DNA from: Neomelitea salexigens DSM 19753
GTDB lineage: Bacteria > Pseudomonadota > Gammaproteobacteria > Pseudomonadales > Spongiibacteraceae
Direction of reading: 5' to 3'
Assembly: GCF_000422345.1 (NCBI RefSeq)
Contig: NZ_AULP01000004.1
Coordinates: 62,001-126,000, forward strand
DNA length: 64,000 bases
Part shown: positions 10,494 to 21,207 of the stretch, piece by piece
Position numbering within the stretch: the first letter of the stretch is position 1
Layout of the letters: the number at the start of each line of letters is the position of its first letter
Position numbers and translations under genes: made by a program
The notes under the pieces: model-generated
What the model saw: the letters and a program-made list of their open reading frames with translations, nothing else
The model's database searches: none
Told to the model about the DNA's origin: nothing

Positions 10494-10508
10494 TCAGTCT
10501 CCGCCCGA

Positions 10509-12656
10509 TTATTTAAAGAAAGATTCGCCTTTGGCCGCCATCTCACGCAGGCTGTCAGTCACCTGGTAAAGCTTGCCAAGATCAGCGTAGCGATCAGCCA
10601 TTTCTACAAATGCCTTCACGCCCATTTGGTCGATGTAGCGCAGTGCGCCACCGCGGAATACTGGGAAACCGATACCCATCACCAAGCCCATATCGGCATC
10701 GGCGGGGTCGCGAACAATCCCCTCATCCAAACAGCGAACCGTTTCAACACACATTGGGATCATCATGCGAGCGAGAATGTCCTCATCGCTGATTTCCGCT
10801 TTGTTTTGCTGCGCTTCAGCCGCCATAGACAGAGCCGTTTCGTCCTCGGCCTTCTTGGGCTTACCGCGCTTGTCTTCCTCGTATTTATAGAAACCCAGGC
10901 CATTTTTCTGGCCGTAGCGGTTTGCTTCAAACATCATTTGAGAGATGCCTTTGAAGTCGTGGCGCATGCGATCCGGGAAGCCTTCTGCCATTACCTCTGC
11001 AGCGTGGAAGCCGGTATCGATACCCACCACGTCCATCAGGTAAGCGGGACCCATCGGCATGCCGAAGCTTTCCATCACTTTGTCCACGTGGCGGAAATCC
11101 GCACCGTCGCGAACCAGCATGTCGAAGCCAGCGAAGTATGGGAACAGTACGCGGTTTACAAAGAAGCCTGGGCAGTCGTTAACAACGATAGGCGTTTTAC
11201 CCATTTGCAGGGCATATTTAACGGTGCGCGCAACAGTGGCATCGCTGGTTTTTTCGCCGCGAATAACCTCTACCAAAGGCATAGCATGCACAGGGTTAAA
11301 GAAGTGCATACCACAGAAATTCTCAGGTCTTTCAAGAGCTTCTGCAAGATAGCTAATAGAGATTGTAGAAGTATTAGAGGCCAAAACCGCATCTTCACGG
11401 ATGTGCTTTTCGGTCTCAGCAAGTACGGCGTGCTTCACCTTGGGGTTTTCAACAACCGCTTCAACAATCACGTCGGCAGCGTCGAACCCGTCGTAATTCA
11501 AGGTAGGACGAATGCTGCTCAGTACTGAGGCCATTTTATCCGGGGTCATACGACCGCGAGCTACACGCTTGGAAAGCAGCTTGCCAGCTTCCTTCAAACC
11601 CAGCTCAAGACCGGCTTCAGCGATATCTTTCATCAAAATGGGTGTGCCTTTGTAGGCAGACTGGTAGGCAATACCGCCACCCATAATACCGGCGCCCAAA
11701 ACAGCGCCTTGTTTTACGTCGCCACCGGCTTTCGCCGCCGCTTTGGCCGCTTTGCTAACGCTCTGCTCGTTCAGGAACAAGCCGACCAGTGCGTTGGACT
11801 GGGGGGTGCGTACCAGCTTGATGAAATGGTCAATTTCAACTTCAATGGCTTCATCGCGGCTCAACGTCGCGTTGCGCTCCATCGATTTTACGGCTGTCAC
11901 AGGCGCGGGCATGTTCTTACCTGCTTGCTGTGCAACCATGGCTTTACCCGTGGTAAAGGCCATCATGCGCTCAATATCGTTCAGCTTAACTGGCGATTTT
12001 TTCTCTTCGCGGCGGGCTTGGTAATCAAACTCACCGGCAATGGTTTTCTTGAGCAGGTCCAAAGCCGCATCTTTCAACAGCTCAGGTGCAACCACCGCAT
12101 CTACGCCGCCGTCTTTCAAGGCCGCATCAGGCTTTTGTTGATTGCCAGTCGCTACCCACAGGTTAGCGTTGTCGCAACCAATAACACGCGGCAGGCGCAC
12201 AGTACCGCCAAAGCCTGGGTTGATACCCAGTTTCACTTCGGGAAGACCAACGACAGCGCTGCTGGACATCACGCGGAAGTCACAGGCCAGACACATCTCA
12301 TAACCACCGCCCAGTGCAACGCCATTGATGGCAGCAACAGTGGGTACCGGCAGGTCTTCAAAAGCGTTGAACACATCATTAGCTTGCGAGCACCATTGAC
12401 GCAGCTCGTCATCTGGCAACTTGAACAGCTCGGTGAATTCGGTGATGTCAGCGCCGACGATAAATACCGCCTTACCACTGGTAACCACAACACCTTTCAA
12501 ACCGGATTCGGCAGCCAGAGCTTTGGTCGCCTCGCCCAACTCTTCGAGAGTGATGCGGTTAAATTTGTTGACGGAATCGCCCTGGAGGTCGAAGCAGAGC
12601 TCCGCGATGCCATCTTCCAGAAAGCTTGCGCTTAACGCCTTGCCTTGATAAATCAT
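10509..12656 (-). CDS. fadB: Fatty-acid oxidation complex alpha subunit FadB
   Basis: Encodes 715 residues. An N-terminal enoyl-CoA hydratase/isomerase domain (about 1-190, with [14 protein letters not shown]) is fused to a 3-hydroxyacyl-CoA dehydrogenase with the NAD fold [13 protein letters not shown] (near residue 320), [15 protein letters not shown], and paired C-terminal helical domains. It performs the hydration, isomerisation and oxidation steps of beta-oxidation and docks with FadA. I chose the ATG at 12656 (MIYQGKAL) because AGAGGGAAAACA precedes it; a frame extension upstream lacks such a site. A palindromic operator candidate lies about 63-81 bp upstream. Confidence 0.97.
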   Translation of the reverse strand: MIYQGKALSASFLEDGIAELCFDLQGDSVNKFNRITLEELGEATKALAAESGLKGVVVTSGKAVFIVGADITEFTELFKLPDDELRQWCSQANDVFNAFEDLPVPTVAAINGVALGGGYEMCLACDFRVMSSSAVVGLPEVKLGINPGFGGTVRLPRVIGCDNANLWVATGNQQKPDAALKDGGVDAVVAPELLKDAALDLLKKTIAGEFDYQARREEKKSPVKLNDIERMMAFTTGKAMVAQQAGKNMPAPVTAVKSMERNATLSRDEAIEVEIDHFIKLVRTPQSNALVGLFLNEQSVSKAAKAAAKAGGDVKQGAVLGAGIMGGGIAYQSAYKGTPILMKDIAEAGLELGLKEAGKLLSKRVARGRMTPDKMASVLSSIRPTLNYDGFDAADVIVEAVVENPKVKHAVLAETEKHIREDAVLASNTSTISISYLAEALERPENFCGMHFFNPVHAMPLVEVIRGEKTSDATVARTVKYALQMGKTPIVVNDCPGFFVNRVLFPYFAGFDMLVRDGADFRHVDKVMESFGMPMGPAYLMDVVGIDTGFHAAEVMAEGFPDRMRHDFKGISQMMFEANRYGQKNGLGFYKYEEDKRGKPKKAEDETALSMAAEAQQNKAEISDEDILARMMIPMCVETVRCLDEGIVRDPADADMGLVMGIGFPVFRGGALRYIDQMGVKAFVEMADRYADLGKLYQVTDSLREMAAKGESFFK

Positions 12657-12718
12657 TGTTTTCCCTCTATTCGAGTTCTCTAGTCGAGATGTTGGCGGCG
12701 GCATTTGCCTGAAGCAAC

Positions 12719-12737
12719 ATGTTTACCATGTAAACAT
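12719..12737. promoter_or_regulatory. Perfect palindrome, candidate fatty-acid-responsive operator of fadBA
   Basis: ATGTTTAC-CAT-GTAAACAT is an exact 8-bp inverted repeat with a 3-nt centre, 63 bp upstream of the fadB start. A promoter-like pair (TTGCCA, 17 bp, TAGTTT, at 12776-12748 on the minus strand) would place the transcription start right at its edge, so a bound repressor would block fadBA. FadR- or PsrA-type TetR/GntR repressors do this in other gammaproteobacteria; which protein binds here is unknown. Confidence 0.65.
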
Positions 12738-12805
12738 TCGGGTGCTAAAACTACCGGAAAGCGTAATTTATGGCAAGCCGCCACGTAAAATCCCGCGCAC
12801 CCGAC

Positions 12806-13867
12806 CTACTCAGTCAGGCAACCCGGGTCAAACCTGTACTCCTCACGCAGCCAAGCAGCCAACTCCCCTGCAGCGGGATGCGCTATGCGGTCACACCTGG
12901 ATGCAATTGCCGCTTTTAATGCCGCCGGCATGCCATCCAACCCCTTATTCTGGAACATTGGCGCATACTCCGCCAATATTTGCGCCATGTCTTCGGGCAA
13001 ACTCCCCAGCGCGGTTTTGAAAATGGTGTCTTGCGCTATATTTTTGCCTGAATATAACGAGGCGAGCCCCATCAGCGGCAGTAACGATAGGTGAAACTGG
13101 TTCATCGGGTTCACGAAGTGCCCCCTCGTCAATGTTTTCAGTGACGCTGGGCGCCCGGAAAATGGCAGGGTATTGAGAAAGCGACTGCTCTTTTTGCCAT
13201 CATTGACGGGGTAGTTATCCCACAGCAATGGCCTTCGGCCAAGGATTGAGGCGGCTCGATGCATGTCGTCAGCGTCGTAGGCGGTAGAAATAACGCGCGG
13301 CCCCGTCCACAGGATATCGACCTCCTCGGCCAAGCCTTCATTGAGCGTCGCAAAATAATCCTTCGGGCAATCGCCAAACAGGCTTTCCAAAATCGGGTCT
13401 TCGCTGTAATAGCTCGGACAAATCGCCAGCGGGGTATCGGGCAACACCTGCCGAACTGCGTCCACCACTCGTAATTGGCTGACTGCCAATTCAGGCACCC
13501 CAGCAGGCAGGTCATCAAACAAAATCCATAACTGGGATGGCCACAGCGCTTTAATTTGTTGCAGCTTTCGCCTCAGGTCAGCGCCATCAGCTTCCGTAAA
13601 GTGAGCTTGCAGACCGGCAGGAGACAGACCGACCCCCCAGCCAATACCGGCTTCGCGCGCGGATTCCGAGAGGCTGCGCAATCGCGCAAAGTGCCCTGGG
13701 TCGAAATCCTCGCGCCAACGACTACGCAGACTGCTGTCGCCTTTAGGGGCGTAGATATACGCCGAATAGCCCCAATCCGCCAGCATCTCCGGCAGAGACT
13801 GACGCTCGGGCCAACTCCACTGGCGGCCGTAGAAACCTTCTATGACACCCAGCTGAAAGGGATGCAT
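12806..13867 (-). CDS. GH84-type beta-N-acetylglucosaminidase (cytoplasmic)
   Basis: Encodes 353 residues resembling the catalytic barrel of family GH84 (O-GlcNAcase / bacterial hexosaminidase). Visible motifs are GVIEGFYGR (7-15), YIYAPKGD (37-44), the catalytic Asp pair FDD (Asp118-Asp119), ILWTGPRV and WDNYPVND. In GH84 the paired aspartates support substrate-assisted hydrolysis of terminal GlcNAc. No signal peptide or extra domains are visible, so a cytoplasmic enzyme of unknown substrate is expected. Its ATG overlaps the gcvT stop (TAATG), implying translational coupling. It is the last gene of the tmk-holB-pilZ-tatD-gcvT run, an unexpected place for a sugar hydrolase. Confidence 0.85.
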   Translation of the reverse strand: MHPFQLGVIEGFYGRQWSWPERQSLPEMLADWGYSAYIYAPKGDSSLRSRWREDFDPGHFARLRSLSESAREAGIGWGVGLSPAGLQAHFTEADGADLRRKLQQIKALWPSQLWILFDDLPAGVPELAVSQLRVVDAVRQVLPDTPLAICPSYYSEDPILESLFGDCPKDYFATLNEGLAEEVDILWTGPRVISTAYDADDMHRAASILGRRPLLWDNYPVNDGKKSSRFLNTLPFSGRPASLKTLTRGHFVNPMNQFHLSLLPLMGLASLYSGKNIAQDTIFKTALGSLPEDMAQILAEYAPMFQNKGLDGMPAALKAAIASRCDRIAHPAAGELAAWLREEYRFDPGCLTE

Positions 13868-14982
13868 TAGCCGCGATAGTAGCGCTGGGGAACAAAACTG
13901 CCGCTGCGAACGGCAACTGGAATTTTCTTGCCTCTCAGCTCGGCAAACAGCGCTTGCTGCTCCATCGCCGAACACGCGATGTAGGCCATCGCCAGCGGTC
14001 CACCCGTCGACGGACCAAAGCCCCCACTGCAGACCTCACCGACACGGTCGCCGTCAGCGTTAACAATGGCGCTGTGTTCACGAACCGGCGCTCGCCCTTC
14101 CACATCTAACAGCACCCGCTTCTCAGCAACGCCGTCTTGAAGCTGCTGAGCAATCACCTTGGCGCCGATGTACCCGCCCTCTCTCTCGCCGCCTGGGCGC
14201 CGGCATTTTTGGATTGCCCACAACAAGCCCGCTTCAATTGGACTGCGAGATTGGTCCATATCGTGCCCGTACAAGCATAGCCCGGCCTCGAGACGCAGCG
14301 AGTCGCGAGCTCCCAAACCAATAGCCTCCACTTCAGGTTCAGCTAAAAGCGCTTTTGCTAATTTTTCGGCATCGGCACTGGCCACGGAAATTTCATAGCC
14401 ATCCTCGCCAGTGTATCCGGAGCAGCTCAACCAGCAATCAATGCCCGCCACGGTGATAAAACCCGTATCCATAAAGCGCATGGCTGCCGTTGTCGGTGCC
14501 ATCTTGCTCAGCACTGCGCGAGCTTTTGGTCCCTGTAATGCCAGAAGTGCGCGATCATTTTGCAGTTCAACTTGTATTGATGGAGGCAGGTGCTCACGCA
14601 GCCAGGCAGCATCGTCGTTTTTGCATGCGGCATTGACCACTAGTAGAAAATCATCGCCGCGATTGGCAAACATCAGATCGTCACGAATGCCACCGCGCTC
14701 ATTTAGCATTAAGCCGTAGCGTTGGCGCCCCTCTGCCAGACCCAGCACATCTTGAGGGAGTATTTTTTCCAATTCCTCAGCAATATTTTCACCTTGAAGG
14801 CGAATTTGCCCCATGTGCGACACATCGAACAACCCTGCCGCATCTCTGGTATGAAGGTGCTCTTTCTTTACACCCAGAGGATACTGCACAGGCATTTCGT
14901 AGCCGGCGAAAGGCACCATTTTTGCGCCAAGGTCGACATGAAACTGGTAGAGCGCGGTGCGCTGGAGGTTGGAATCACTCAA
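13867..14982 (-). CDS. gcvT: Aminomethyltransferase, glycine cleavage system T protein
   Basis: Encodes 371 residues matching GcvT: AGYEMPVQYP near the N-terminus, GLFDVSHMGQ, the catalytic aspartate motif GGIRDD, and the C-terminal beta-barrel. GcvT releases ammonia from the aminomethyl-lipoyl arm of GcvH and gives methylene-THF. It appears to start at TTG (14982), supported by GGGGA about 7 nt upstream; no in-frame ATG fits better. gcvH and gcvP are not in this window, so the other subunits must be elsewhere or this is a stand-alone paralogue. Confidence 0.88.
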   Translation of the reverse strand: MSDSNLQRTALYQFHVDLGAKMVPFAGYEMPVQYPLGVKKEHLHTRDAAGLFDVSHMGQIRLQGENIAEELEKILPQDVLGLAEGRQRYGLMLNERGGIRDDLMFANRGDDFLLVVNAACKNDDAAWLREHLPPSIQVELQNDRALLALQGPKARAVLSKMAPTTAAMRFMDTGFITVAGIDCWLSCSGYTGEDGYEISVASADAEKLAKALLAEPEVEAIGLGARDSLRLEAGLCLYGHDMDQSRSPIEAGLLWAIQKCRRPGGEREGGYIGAKVIAQQLQDGVAEKRVLLDVEGRAPVREHSAIVNADGDRVGEVCSGGFGPSTGGPLAMAYIACSAMEQQALFAELRGKKIPVAVRSGSFVPQRYYRG

Positions 14983-15015
14983 AATTTGTCCCCACGTAAG
15001 ATCCGGTGAAGTAGC

Positions 15016-15789
15016 TCACACTAAATTGAAAAGTCGGTCGAAATTCCTGCTGCTCTGTTCGGCAACCTGCTCAAAACTCAGCCCTTTTAGTTCGGCAACA
15101 CACTCGGCGACCTCGCGAACATATTTGGGCTCATTTTTCTTACCGCGATAAGGCACCGGCGCAAGATAGGGAGAATCGGTTTCCACCAGCAAGCGCTCCA
15201 TCGGCACTTTTTTTACCACGTCGCGCAGCTCAGCGGCGTTTTTGAAGGTGATAATGCCCGAAAAGGAAATGTAGTAACCCATATCCATGGCTGCGCTGGC
15301 CATCTGCCAAGATTCGGTAAAGCAGTGCAACACACCAGCAACCTTTGGGTCGCCGTGCTGCTGTATCAACGACAGGGTGTCTTCACGGGCGTCACGCGTG
15401 TGCACGATGACGGGCTTTCCAGTTTTCACCGATGCTTTCAAATGATTGGCGAAGCTGCCTTGCTGCAGCACTTTTTTCTCGGCACTGTAGTAATAGTCGA
15501 GCCCGGTTTCGCCGATCGCGATCACTTTCTCCTGGGCTGAGAGCTCAACCAGGGCATCGACTTCACAAATATCTTCGCTGATATCCAAGGGGTGAACCCC
15601 CACAGATGCATAGATATTGTCAAATTGCTGTGCGATCTCTACGACCTTGGGGGCATTATTTAAGTCGATGCCAATACACAACATTCTATCTACCCCACGC
15701 TCCTGCGCGGCGCGAACGGCAGCAGCAAGCTCGCCATCGTATGGACTGAGGTCAATGCGATCCAGGTGACAGTGGCTGTCTACCAACAT
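15016..15789 (-). CDS. tatD: TatD-family metal-dependent hydrolase / DNase
   Basis: Encodes 257 residues of the TatD TIM-barrel family. The metal ligands appear as DSHCHLD (4-10), the GETGLDYY glutamate, VHTRDA, LHCFTE and ETDSPYLAP. Members are 3'-5' exonucleases or related hydrolases with two metals. It lies directly downstream of pilZ in the conserved holB-pilZ-tatD order. Confidence 0.93.
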   Translation of the reverse strand: MLVDSHCHLDRIDLSPYDGELAAAVRAAQERGVDRMLCIGIDLNNAPKVVEIAQQFDNIYASVGVHPLDISEDICEVDALVELSAQEKVIAIGETGLDYYYSAEKKVLQQGSFANHLKASVKTGKPVIVHTRDAREDTLSLIQQHGDPKVAGVLHCFTESWQMASAAMDMGYYISFSGIITFKNAAELRDVVKKVPMERLLVETDSPYLAPVPYRGKKNEPKYVREVAECVAELKGLSFEQVAEQSSRNFDRLFNLV

Positions 15790-15831
15790 AGTAAAAGGGT
15801 TTCCAAATTTGCTATCGAGGAGGGGCTACAA

Positions 15832-16185
15832 TTACATGGTATGGGTCGGTTTTTCCGACTCCAGTATGCCGGCTAACTGCTGCTCTATTTTTTGATTGGC
15901 GGTTTTGTCTTCGCCAATGAACTGAACACCAATACCCGCCGCGCGATTACTTTGCGCACCACGCGGGGTAATCCACACCACTTTTCCGGCAACGGGAATT
16001 TTTTCCACTTCGTCCATCAGCGTCAGCAGCATGAAGACCTCATCGCCAACCTTATAGGACTTGGTCGTTGGCACAAATAGACCGCCATCGCGAATAAACG
16101 GCATGTATGCCGCATACAATACTGCTTTATCACGGATTGTCAGGGACAAAATACCATTACGCGCGCCCTGCTGTGCTCCACTCAT
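15832..16185 (-). CDS. pilZ: PilZ-domain type IV pilus protein
   Basis: Encodes 117 residues of a single PilZ domain (NGILSLTIRDKAVLYAAYMPF, then GGLFVPTTK and the DGVEKIP-like strand region). The order tmk-holB-pilZ-tatD is that of the Pseudomonas pilZ locus. The founding PilZ protein is needed for type IV pilus assembly and lacks the RxxxR c-di-GMP binding motif; I see no such motif here either. I chose the ATG at 16185, which has GGGAAGGGG just upstream, over an earlier in-frame ATG. Confidence 0.88.
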   Translation of the reverse strand: MSGAQQGARNGILSLTIRDKAVLYAAYMPFIRDGGLFVPTTKSYKVGDEVFMLLTLMDEVEKIPVAGKVVWITPRGAQSNRAAGIGVQFIGEDKTANQKIEQQLAGILESEKPTHTM

Positions 16186-16249
16186 GACCCCTTCCCCATT
16201 TGTGCCCACCGCCTGCATCGGGTGTTCGGCGAATTATGTTTCTACTATA

Positions 16250-17245
16250 TCAATAAGCCCGCGACGGCGCACGACCATAAAAGGCATCAAACCAATCCAG
16301 TAGCAACTTCTCCACTATCAGGCGCTTATTGAGCGCCGCACCGCGAAGCAAGGTCGCCCGCAAACCCAAGGCTTGCTCGTATTGCAGATAAACCGTCGGC
16401 AAAGCCATAGACGTGTAAGCCTGCCAACGCGCGTTCAATGGGTGACCGGCCGACAAGTGTTTGATCAGTGCCGCCAAGCGATTCAGCCACCACTCAAGCA
16501 CGTCCGGAACTTCCCGGTCCTGCCAGCTATCGGCCAGTTGCAGCACGGTTTTTTTGCCCTCAGCCACCTCAGCCAGCGCCGCATCCTGCGCTCGCCATTG
16601 GCTCAGACCATCGTTCTCATACAGCTGTTGAGCGGCCAGTGGACGCCCGCCAGACTCCTGCAGTAAGGCCTCGGCATCCTCAGTCTGCCCTAACTGATTC
16701 TGCAACCACTTCAGAGCACTACTGTGTTCGGGCAAGGGGAACGTAAGCTGCACACAGCGCGAGCGAATAGTCGCCAACAACTGACTCGGCGAGTGACTCA
16801 GCAAAACCAGTACGGTGTCGCCCGCCGGCTCCTCCAAGGTTTTCAGTAAGGCATTTGCGGTGTAGGGGTTCATCGCCTCAGCCGGGTGAATCAATACCAG
16901 CTTCCGACCACCCTCTCGGTAAGCGCTTTGCGCAGTAAATTGCTGAAGAGCGCGGACCTGGTCAACGCCAATCTGACGCTTGCCCTCTTCCGGGCAAAGC
17001 TCGCGGATATCCGGGTGACTGCCGCTTTGGTAAAGCTGGCACGAATGGCACTCACCACAAGCCAAAAAATTTTTAGGGTGTTCACACAACAGGCTACAAA
17101 GCAGCGCCCGACCAAACTGCAGCTTGCCAATACCGGATGGCCCGCCCAGTAACAGCGCATGGGGAAACCGCTGCCCTTCATGCAAGCCTGCCAGCTGCTG
17201 CCATTGCGGCATTTGCCAGGGATAACTCAGCGGCATACTGCTCAT
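16250..17245 (-). CDS. holB: DNA polymerase III delta' subunit
   Basis: Encodes 331 residues of the clamp-loader delta' subunit. It has [15 protein letters not shown] (P-loop region), the zinc module with C-x2-C-x2-C (CGECHSC) and the SRC motif ([10 protein letters not shown]) that provides the arginine finger region. It works with delta, gamma/tau to load the beta clamp. Its ATG overlaps the tmk stop by 4 nt (ATGA), indicating coupling. Confidence 0.95.
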   Translation of the reverse strand: MSSMPLSYPWQMPQWQQLAGLHEGQRFPHALLLGGPSGIGKLQFGRALLCSLLCEHPKNFLACGECHSCQLYQSGSHPDIRELCPEEGKRQIGVDQVRALQQFTAQSAYREGGRKLVLIHPAEAMNPYTANALLKTLEEPAGDTVLVLLSHSPSQLLATIRSRCVQLTFPLPEHSSALKWLQNQLGQTEDAEALLQESGGRPLAAQQLYENDGLSQWRAQDAALAEVAEGKKTVLQLADSWQDREVPDVLEWWLNRLAALIKHLSAGHPLNARWQAYTSMALPTVYLQYEQALGLRATLLRGAALNKRLIVEKLLLDWFDAFYGRAPSRAY

Positions 17246-17880
17246 ACCCCAGCCTCCTGCAATACCCCTTGCAGCACCTTGTGAATATCCTGCTGAACTG
17301 CCTCCAACGTTTGCGAGGCATCAATCACCCGGTATCGCCTCGGCTCAGCGTGCGCCTGGTCCAAATAGCCTTGACGTACGCGCTGAAAGAAATCCCCCTG
17401 CTCGCGCTCAAAGCGGTCGAGCTCCCCGCGACGACTCGCGCGCCCCATACCGACCTCAATGGGAGCATCGAGCAGCAGCGTTATATCTGGTTGCAACTCA
17501 GCCTGCACCAATTGGCGCAACTGCTGAATAACTGCCACAGATAAGCCTCTCCCAGCCCCCTGGTATGCGATGGTGGCATCCGTAAAGCGATCGCAAACCA
17601 CCCAGGTGCCGGCTTTTAGCGCAGGGATTATTTTCTGTTGTAAATGCTGCGCTCTCGCCGCGAACACCAACAACAACTCCGTCAGCTCTGCCATGGGTTC
17701 ATCGCGCGGCTCGAGCAACAATTCGCGAATGCTCTCCGCTAAAGCGGTACCGCCTGGCTCGCGTGTTTGGATATAGGGAATCCCCGCGGCCGCCAGCGTA
17801 TCGACGACAAACGCCATATTGCTGGACTTGCCGACGCCCTCCCCACCTTCCAAAGTAATAAATCGCGCAGTCGTCGGCAT
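17242..17880 (-). CDS. tmk: Thymidylate kinase
   Basis: Encodes 212 residues. The P-loop is GGEGVGKSS (12-20), followed by the TREPGGT loop and [16 protein letters not shown]. It phosphorylates dTMP to dTDP. It overlaps mltG by 1 nt (TAATG) and holB by 4 nt. Confidence 0.97.
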   Translation of the reverse strand: MPTTARFITLEGGEGVGKSSNMAFVVDTLAAAGIPYIQTREPGGTALAESIRELLLEPRDEPMAELTELLLVFAARAQHLQQKIIPALKAGTWVVCDRFTDATIAYQGAGRGLSVAVIQQLRQLVQAELQPDITLLLDAPIEVGMGRASRRGELDRFEREQGDFFQRVRQGYLDQAHAEPRRYRVIDASQTLEAVQQDIHKVLQGVLQEAGV

Positions 17881-18941
17881 TAGCGTTTCTCCGTAGCCAC
17901 AGGGCTGGATCGATAATCACTGCGTCGACGCAGCTGGTAGCGTCTCACTGCAGCCTCATGCTCGGCCAAGGTAGCCGAAAACTGATGACTGCCATCACCC
18001 TTCGCCACAAAAAACAAGCTATCGCCTGCTACTGGGTGAAGGGCCGCATGAATGGCTTCTCGCCCCGCCAATGCGATCGGCGTTGGCGGCAAGCCGTTGA
18101 TTCTGTATGTGTTGTAGGGGTTGCTGGCGTCACGTAAATCTCGCCCACGAATGTTGCCACGATAGGCCTCCCCCATTCCATAAATGACGGTTGGGTCTGT
18201 CTGCAAACGCATACCACGCTGAAGGCGTCGCACAAATACGCCGGCGATCTCGCCGCGCTCATGGGGCACACCGGTCTCTTTCTCGATGATCGACGCCATA
18301 ATCAGCGCTTCATAGGCAGTTTTGTATGGCAAGTCGTCCGCACGCGCCGCCCACTCTTCATTTAACACGCGCTGTAATCGTTGGTAGGCGCGGCGCAGTA
18401 ACATCTGGGCTGAATCACCGCGATGAAAGTCATAGGTATCGGGGAAAAACAATCCTTCCGGGTTCTCTGCCAACGGCTGCTCGATACCGAGACTAGACCA
18501 AAATTGCTCATCGGCCGGAGGCTTTATGCCCTCAGCGTCAATCAGAGCGTGGGACGACAATTGCTGCAATACTTGGCCAAGCGTGGAGCCTTCGACAAAG
18601 GTTAACTGGTGGCTCAGCACCTCACCATCGCGGAGCATTTGTAGCCACTCTCCAACCGTAGTGCCCGGTTCTAGGCGGTATTCTCCCGCACGAATTTCTG
18701 CCTGTGATGGAAACAGGCGACCGTAGATCTTCAGCACATCGGGCTGTGTGAGCCAACCCCGCGAGGCGGCCTGATTTATGGCAGCAGAAAACCCTGTCCC
18801 CCGGTTCAGCACAAACGTTTGGGCCGTCTCGCCCAGGTTCAGAGCGCGGTCAAAATAGCGATCGACGTATGCCAGCAAGAGCAGGCAAAGGATCACAACG
18901 GGAAAAACAAGCGCTATCGCAGCGCGAAATAATTTACGCAT
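17880..18941 (-). CDS. mltG: Endolytic murein transglycosylase MltG
   Basis: Encodes 353 residues of the YceG/MltG family. One N-terminal membrane anchor ([17 protein letters not shown]) is followed by a LysM-like region and the catalytic domain with ASIIEKETG, whose glutamate is the active residue. MltG cleaves nascent glycan strands and is thought to set strand length. I prefer the ATG at 18941 (MRKLFRAA); an in-frame TTG five codons earlier is possible. It overlaps the end of pabC by 8 nt, a gene order shared with E. coli and Pseudomonas. Confidence 0.94.
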   Translation of the reverse strand: MRKLFRAAIALVFPVVILCLLLLAYVDRYFDRALNLGETAQTFVLNRGTGFSAAINQAASRGWLTQPDVLKIYGRLFPSQAEIRAGEYRLEPGTTVGEWLQMLRDGEVLSHQLTFVEGSTLGQVLQQLSSHALIDAEGIKPPADEQFWSSLGIEQPLAENPEGLFFPDTYDFHRGDSAQMLLRRAYQRLQRVLNEEWAARADDLPYKTAYEALIMASIIEKETGVPHERGEIAGVFVRRLQRGMRLQTDPTVIYGMGEAYRGNIRGRDLRDASNPYNTYRINGLPPTPIALAGREAIHAALHPVAGDSLFFVAKGDGSHQFSATLAEHEAAVRRYQLRRRSDYRSSPVATEKR

Positions 18942-19752
18942 GAAATTGGGATTCAAAATGTGCCTGCGCGGCTCGACTCATCGGACCGATAGATTTCTGT
19001 AGACAGCCGATAGACAGCACCGGCCAGAGGCCAAAAACACTGTTGCATACAAAGATTTCGTCAGCACGCAGGAGCATTGAGGGGCCCATATTGAATTGAA
19101 GCGCCGGTATTCCCTGCGCTTTCGCCCAGTGCAGTATTCTCTCGCGCATGATACCTGCAACACCACTCTCGTTCAGCGACGGCGTATGCAGTTTTCCATC
19201 ACTTACGACAAATAGGTTACTTCGCGTTCCTTCTATTACCCGGCCACTGGTATCCAGCATTAAGCCCTCATCGCAAGTACTGCGTTGCAACTCCTCGGCG
19301 GCCATCACCTGCTCCAGCCGATTGCAATGTTTAATGCCGGCAAACTGGGCATTCATTGCCATGCGCGTTTGACACAACATAAGCCGGGCACCGTGTTGCC
19401 ACAACTCGCAACCAGGTGCTGGCCAAAGGGATAATAAGCGCTCCGCGGTGCGCGATTGAGGCTGGTAGCCGCGCCCGCCACTGCGGCGAAAACACAGGAT
19501 CTTAAGTACTCGCTTACCTTTTACCGGCGCACAGATCGTGCGAACATCCTCGCGCAAGGCCGCGCCATCAATATCTAACCGCAAGCGCGTCGCACCAGCT
19601 ATTAGTCGCGCCAGGTGCTCGTCCAGCCACAGCGGCTTACCATCGATCACCAATATGGTTTCGTACAGCCCGTCGCCATAGGCCATACCTCGATTCGCCG
19701 CCAAAGATCGATCACAGGGCTTGCCGTTAAGAATGGTCTGTTTATCTATCAT
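18934..19752 (-). CDS. pabC: Aminodeoxychorismate lyase PabC
   Basis: Encodes 272 residues of the fold-type IV PLP family: GMAYGDGLYETI near the N-terminus, the catalytic lysine in GIKHCNRLEQVMA, and GTRSNLF. It converts 4-amino-4-deoxychorismate to p-aminobenzoate and pyruvate for folate synthesis. It follows fabF by 14 bp and overlaps mltG. Confidence 0.93.
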   Translation of the reverse strand: MIDKQTILNGKPCDRSLAANRGMAYGDGLYETILVIDGKPLWLDEHLARLIAGATRLRLDIDGAALREDVRTICAPVKGKRVLKILCFRRSGGRGYQPQSRTAERLLSLWPAPGCELWQHGARLMLCQTRMAMNAQFAGIKHCNRLEQVMAAEELQRSTCDEGLMLDTSGRVIEGTRSNLFVVSDGKLHTPSLNESGVAGIMRERILHWAKAQGIPALQFNMGPSMLLRADEIFVCNSVFGLWPVLSIGCLQKSIGPMSRAAQAHFESQFHA

Positions 19753-19766
19753 CCGATAGCGCCAAC

Positions 19767-21011
19767 TCAGCCTTGATAACGACTGAACAACAAACTGCCG
19801 TTAGTGCCACCAAAACCGAACGAATTCGACATGGCGTGCTCAATCCGGCGCCGCTGGGCGGCGTTGGGAACGTAATTTAGGGTGCAACCCTCGTCCGGCT
19901 TCTGTAGGTTTATTGTCGGCGGCGCCACCTGATCGCGAATGGCGAGCACCGAGAATATCGCCTCAACAGCGCCAGCCGCGCCCAGCAGATGCCCAACCAT
20001 TGATTTAGTGGAACTTACCGCCACCGCATCAGCCGCCGGCCCCATTAAGCGCTCTATCGCCCGGCTTTCTGCAACATCGCCCGCCACTGTGGAGGTGCCG
20101 TGTGCATTGATATAATCCAGTACCGCGGCATCTTTTTGGGCATCGTTCAATGCCGCTTGCATTGCCGCCAGCGCACCGCGACCGTCTTCTGGTGGCGAGG
20201 TCATATGAAAGGCGTCGCAGCTCATGCCAAAACCGCTCAACTCAGCGTAAATCGTCGCGCCACGCTGCCGCGCCGACTCCAACTCTTCAAGTACCAACAT
20301 ACCTGCGCCGTCACCCAATACGAAGCCATCGCGCTCTTTATCCCAGGGCCGACTGGCGCCCTGCGGATCATCGTTGCGCGTCGACATTGCCCGCGCCGCG
20401 GCAAAGCCGCCTAAGCCAACCGGCGTGGTTGCCATCTCGGCACCACCAACAAGCATCGCATCGGCATCGCCGTAGGCGATCATGCGCGCCGCCATACCAA
20501 TATTGTGGGTACCCGTGGTGCACGCGGTGGTGATCGCGATGCTTGGCCCCTGAAGGTTGTGACGGATCGCCATCAGGCCCGCCACCATATTGATGATCGC
20601 GCCCGGCACCGTAAACGGCGACAGTTTTCTCGGGCCGCTTTTCTCGATGGTCATCCGGCTTTTTTCAATCAAGCCGATACCGCCGATACCAGAACCAATA
20701 GCTGTTCCTACACGATGCGCGTTGCTGTCTTGTATCGCCAACCCAGAATCACTCAGGGCCTGCTCTGCTGCCGCAATGCCATAGTGGATAAACGGATCAA
20801 AGCGCTTCGCTTCCTTCGCCGACATATACTCGTCGACGGAAAAATCCTTTATCGAGGCCCCAATACGCGTTGCATACGCGGAGGTGTCAAAGCTATCTAT
20901 TTCAGTAACTCCGCTGCGACCCTCGAGAATCTGCTGCCAGCTTTCTGCAACTGAATTACCGAGTGGGCTCACCATCCCCAATCCAGTTACCACCACTCTG
21001 CGCTTTGACAT
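19767..21011 (-). CDS. fabF: 3-oxoacyl-ACP synthase II (KAS II)
   Basis: Encodes 414 residues of the condensing enzyme. The acylated Cys164 is in [10 protein letters not shown], and the two histidines are in NAHGTST and [22 protein letters not shown] closes the fold. It elongates acyl-ACP with malonyl-ACP and controls conversion of palmitoleate to cis-vaccenate in known cases. GGAGGTATTC precedes the ATG. A terminator after acpP suggests fabF also has its own promoter in the roughly 130 bp between. Confidence 0.97.
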   Translation of the reverse strand: MSKRRVVVTGLGMVSPLGNSVAESWQQILEGRSGVTEIDSFDTSAYATRIGASIKDFSVDEYMSAKEAKRFDPFIHYGIAAAEQALSDSGLAIQDSNAHRVGTAIGSGIGGIGLIEKSRMTIEKSGPRKLSPFTVPGAIINMVAGLMAIRHNLQGPSIAITTACTTGTHNIGMAARMIAYGDADAMLVGGAEMATTPVGLGGFAAARAMSTRNDDPQGASRPWDKERDGFVLGDGAGMLVLEELESARQRGATIYAELSGFGMSCDAFHMTSPPEDGRGALAAMQAALNDAQKDAAVLDYINAHGTSTVAGDVAESRAIERLMGPAADAVAVSSTKSMVGHLLGAAGAVEAIFSVLAIRDQVAPPTINLQKPDEGCTLNYVPNAAQRRRIEHAMSNSFGFGGTNGSLLFSRYQG

Positions 21012-21138
21012 GAATACCTCCAGCTACCTATTTTTCTATGCTCGCTAACTCTACAGAAACTGGCTATCTGATACCGAGCTACCGCCTTTACCGGCAGAAT
21101 ACTATCGCAATCTGCGCGCAAACTTTATCTTCAGGCAC

Positions 21139-21175
21139 AAAAAAAGCCGCTCTATTTTTATAGAAACGGCTTTTT
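21139..21175 (-). terminator. Rho-independent terminator after acpP
   Basis: On the minus strand AAAAGCCG pairs with CGGCTTTT, with an inner TCTAT/ATAGA stem around an A-rich loop, followed by seven U. It would limit fabF expression relative to the very abundant ACP. Confidence 0.85.
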
Positions 21176-21207
21176 GCGGGCGGGAATTCCCGCCAGTGCA
21201 GAAAAAC

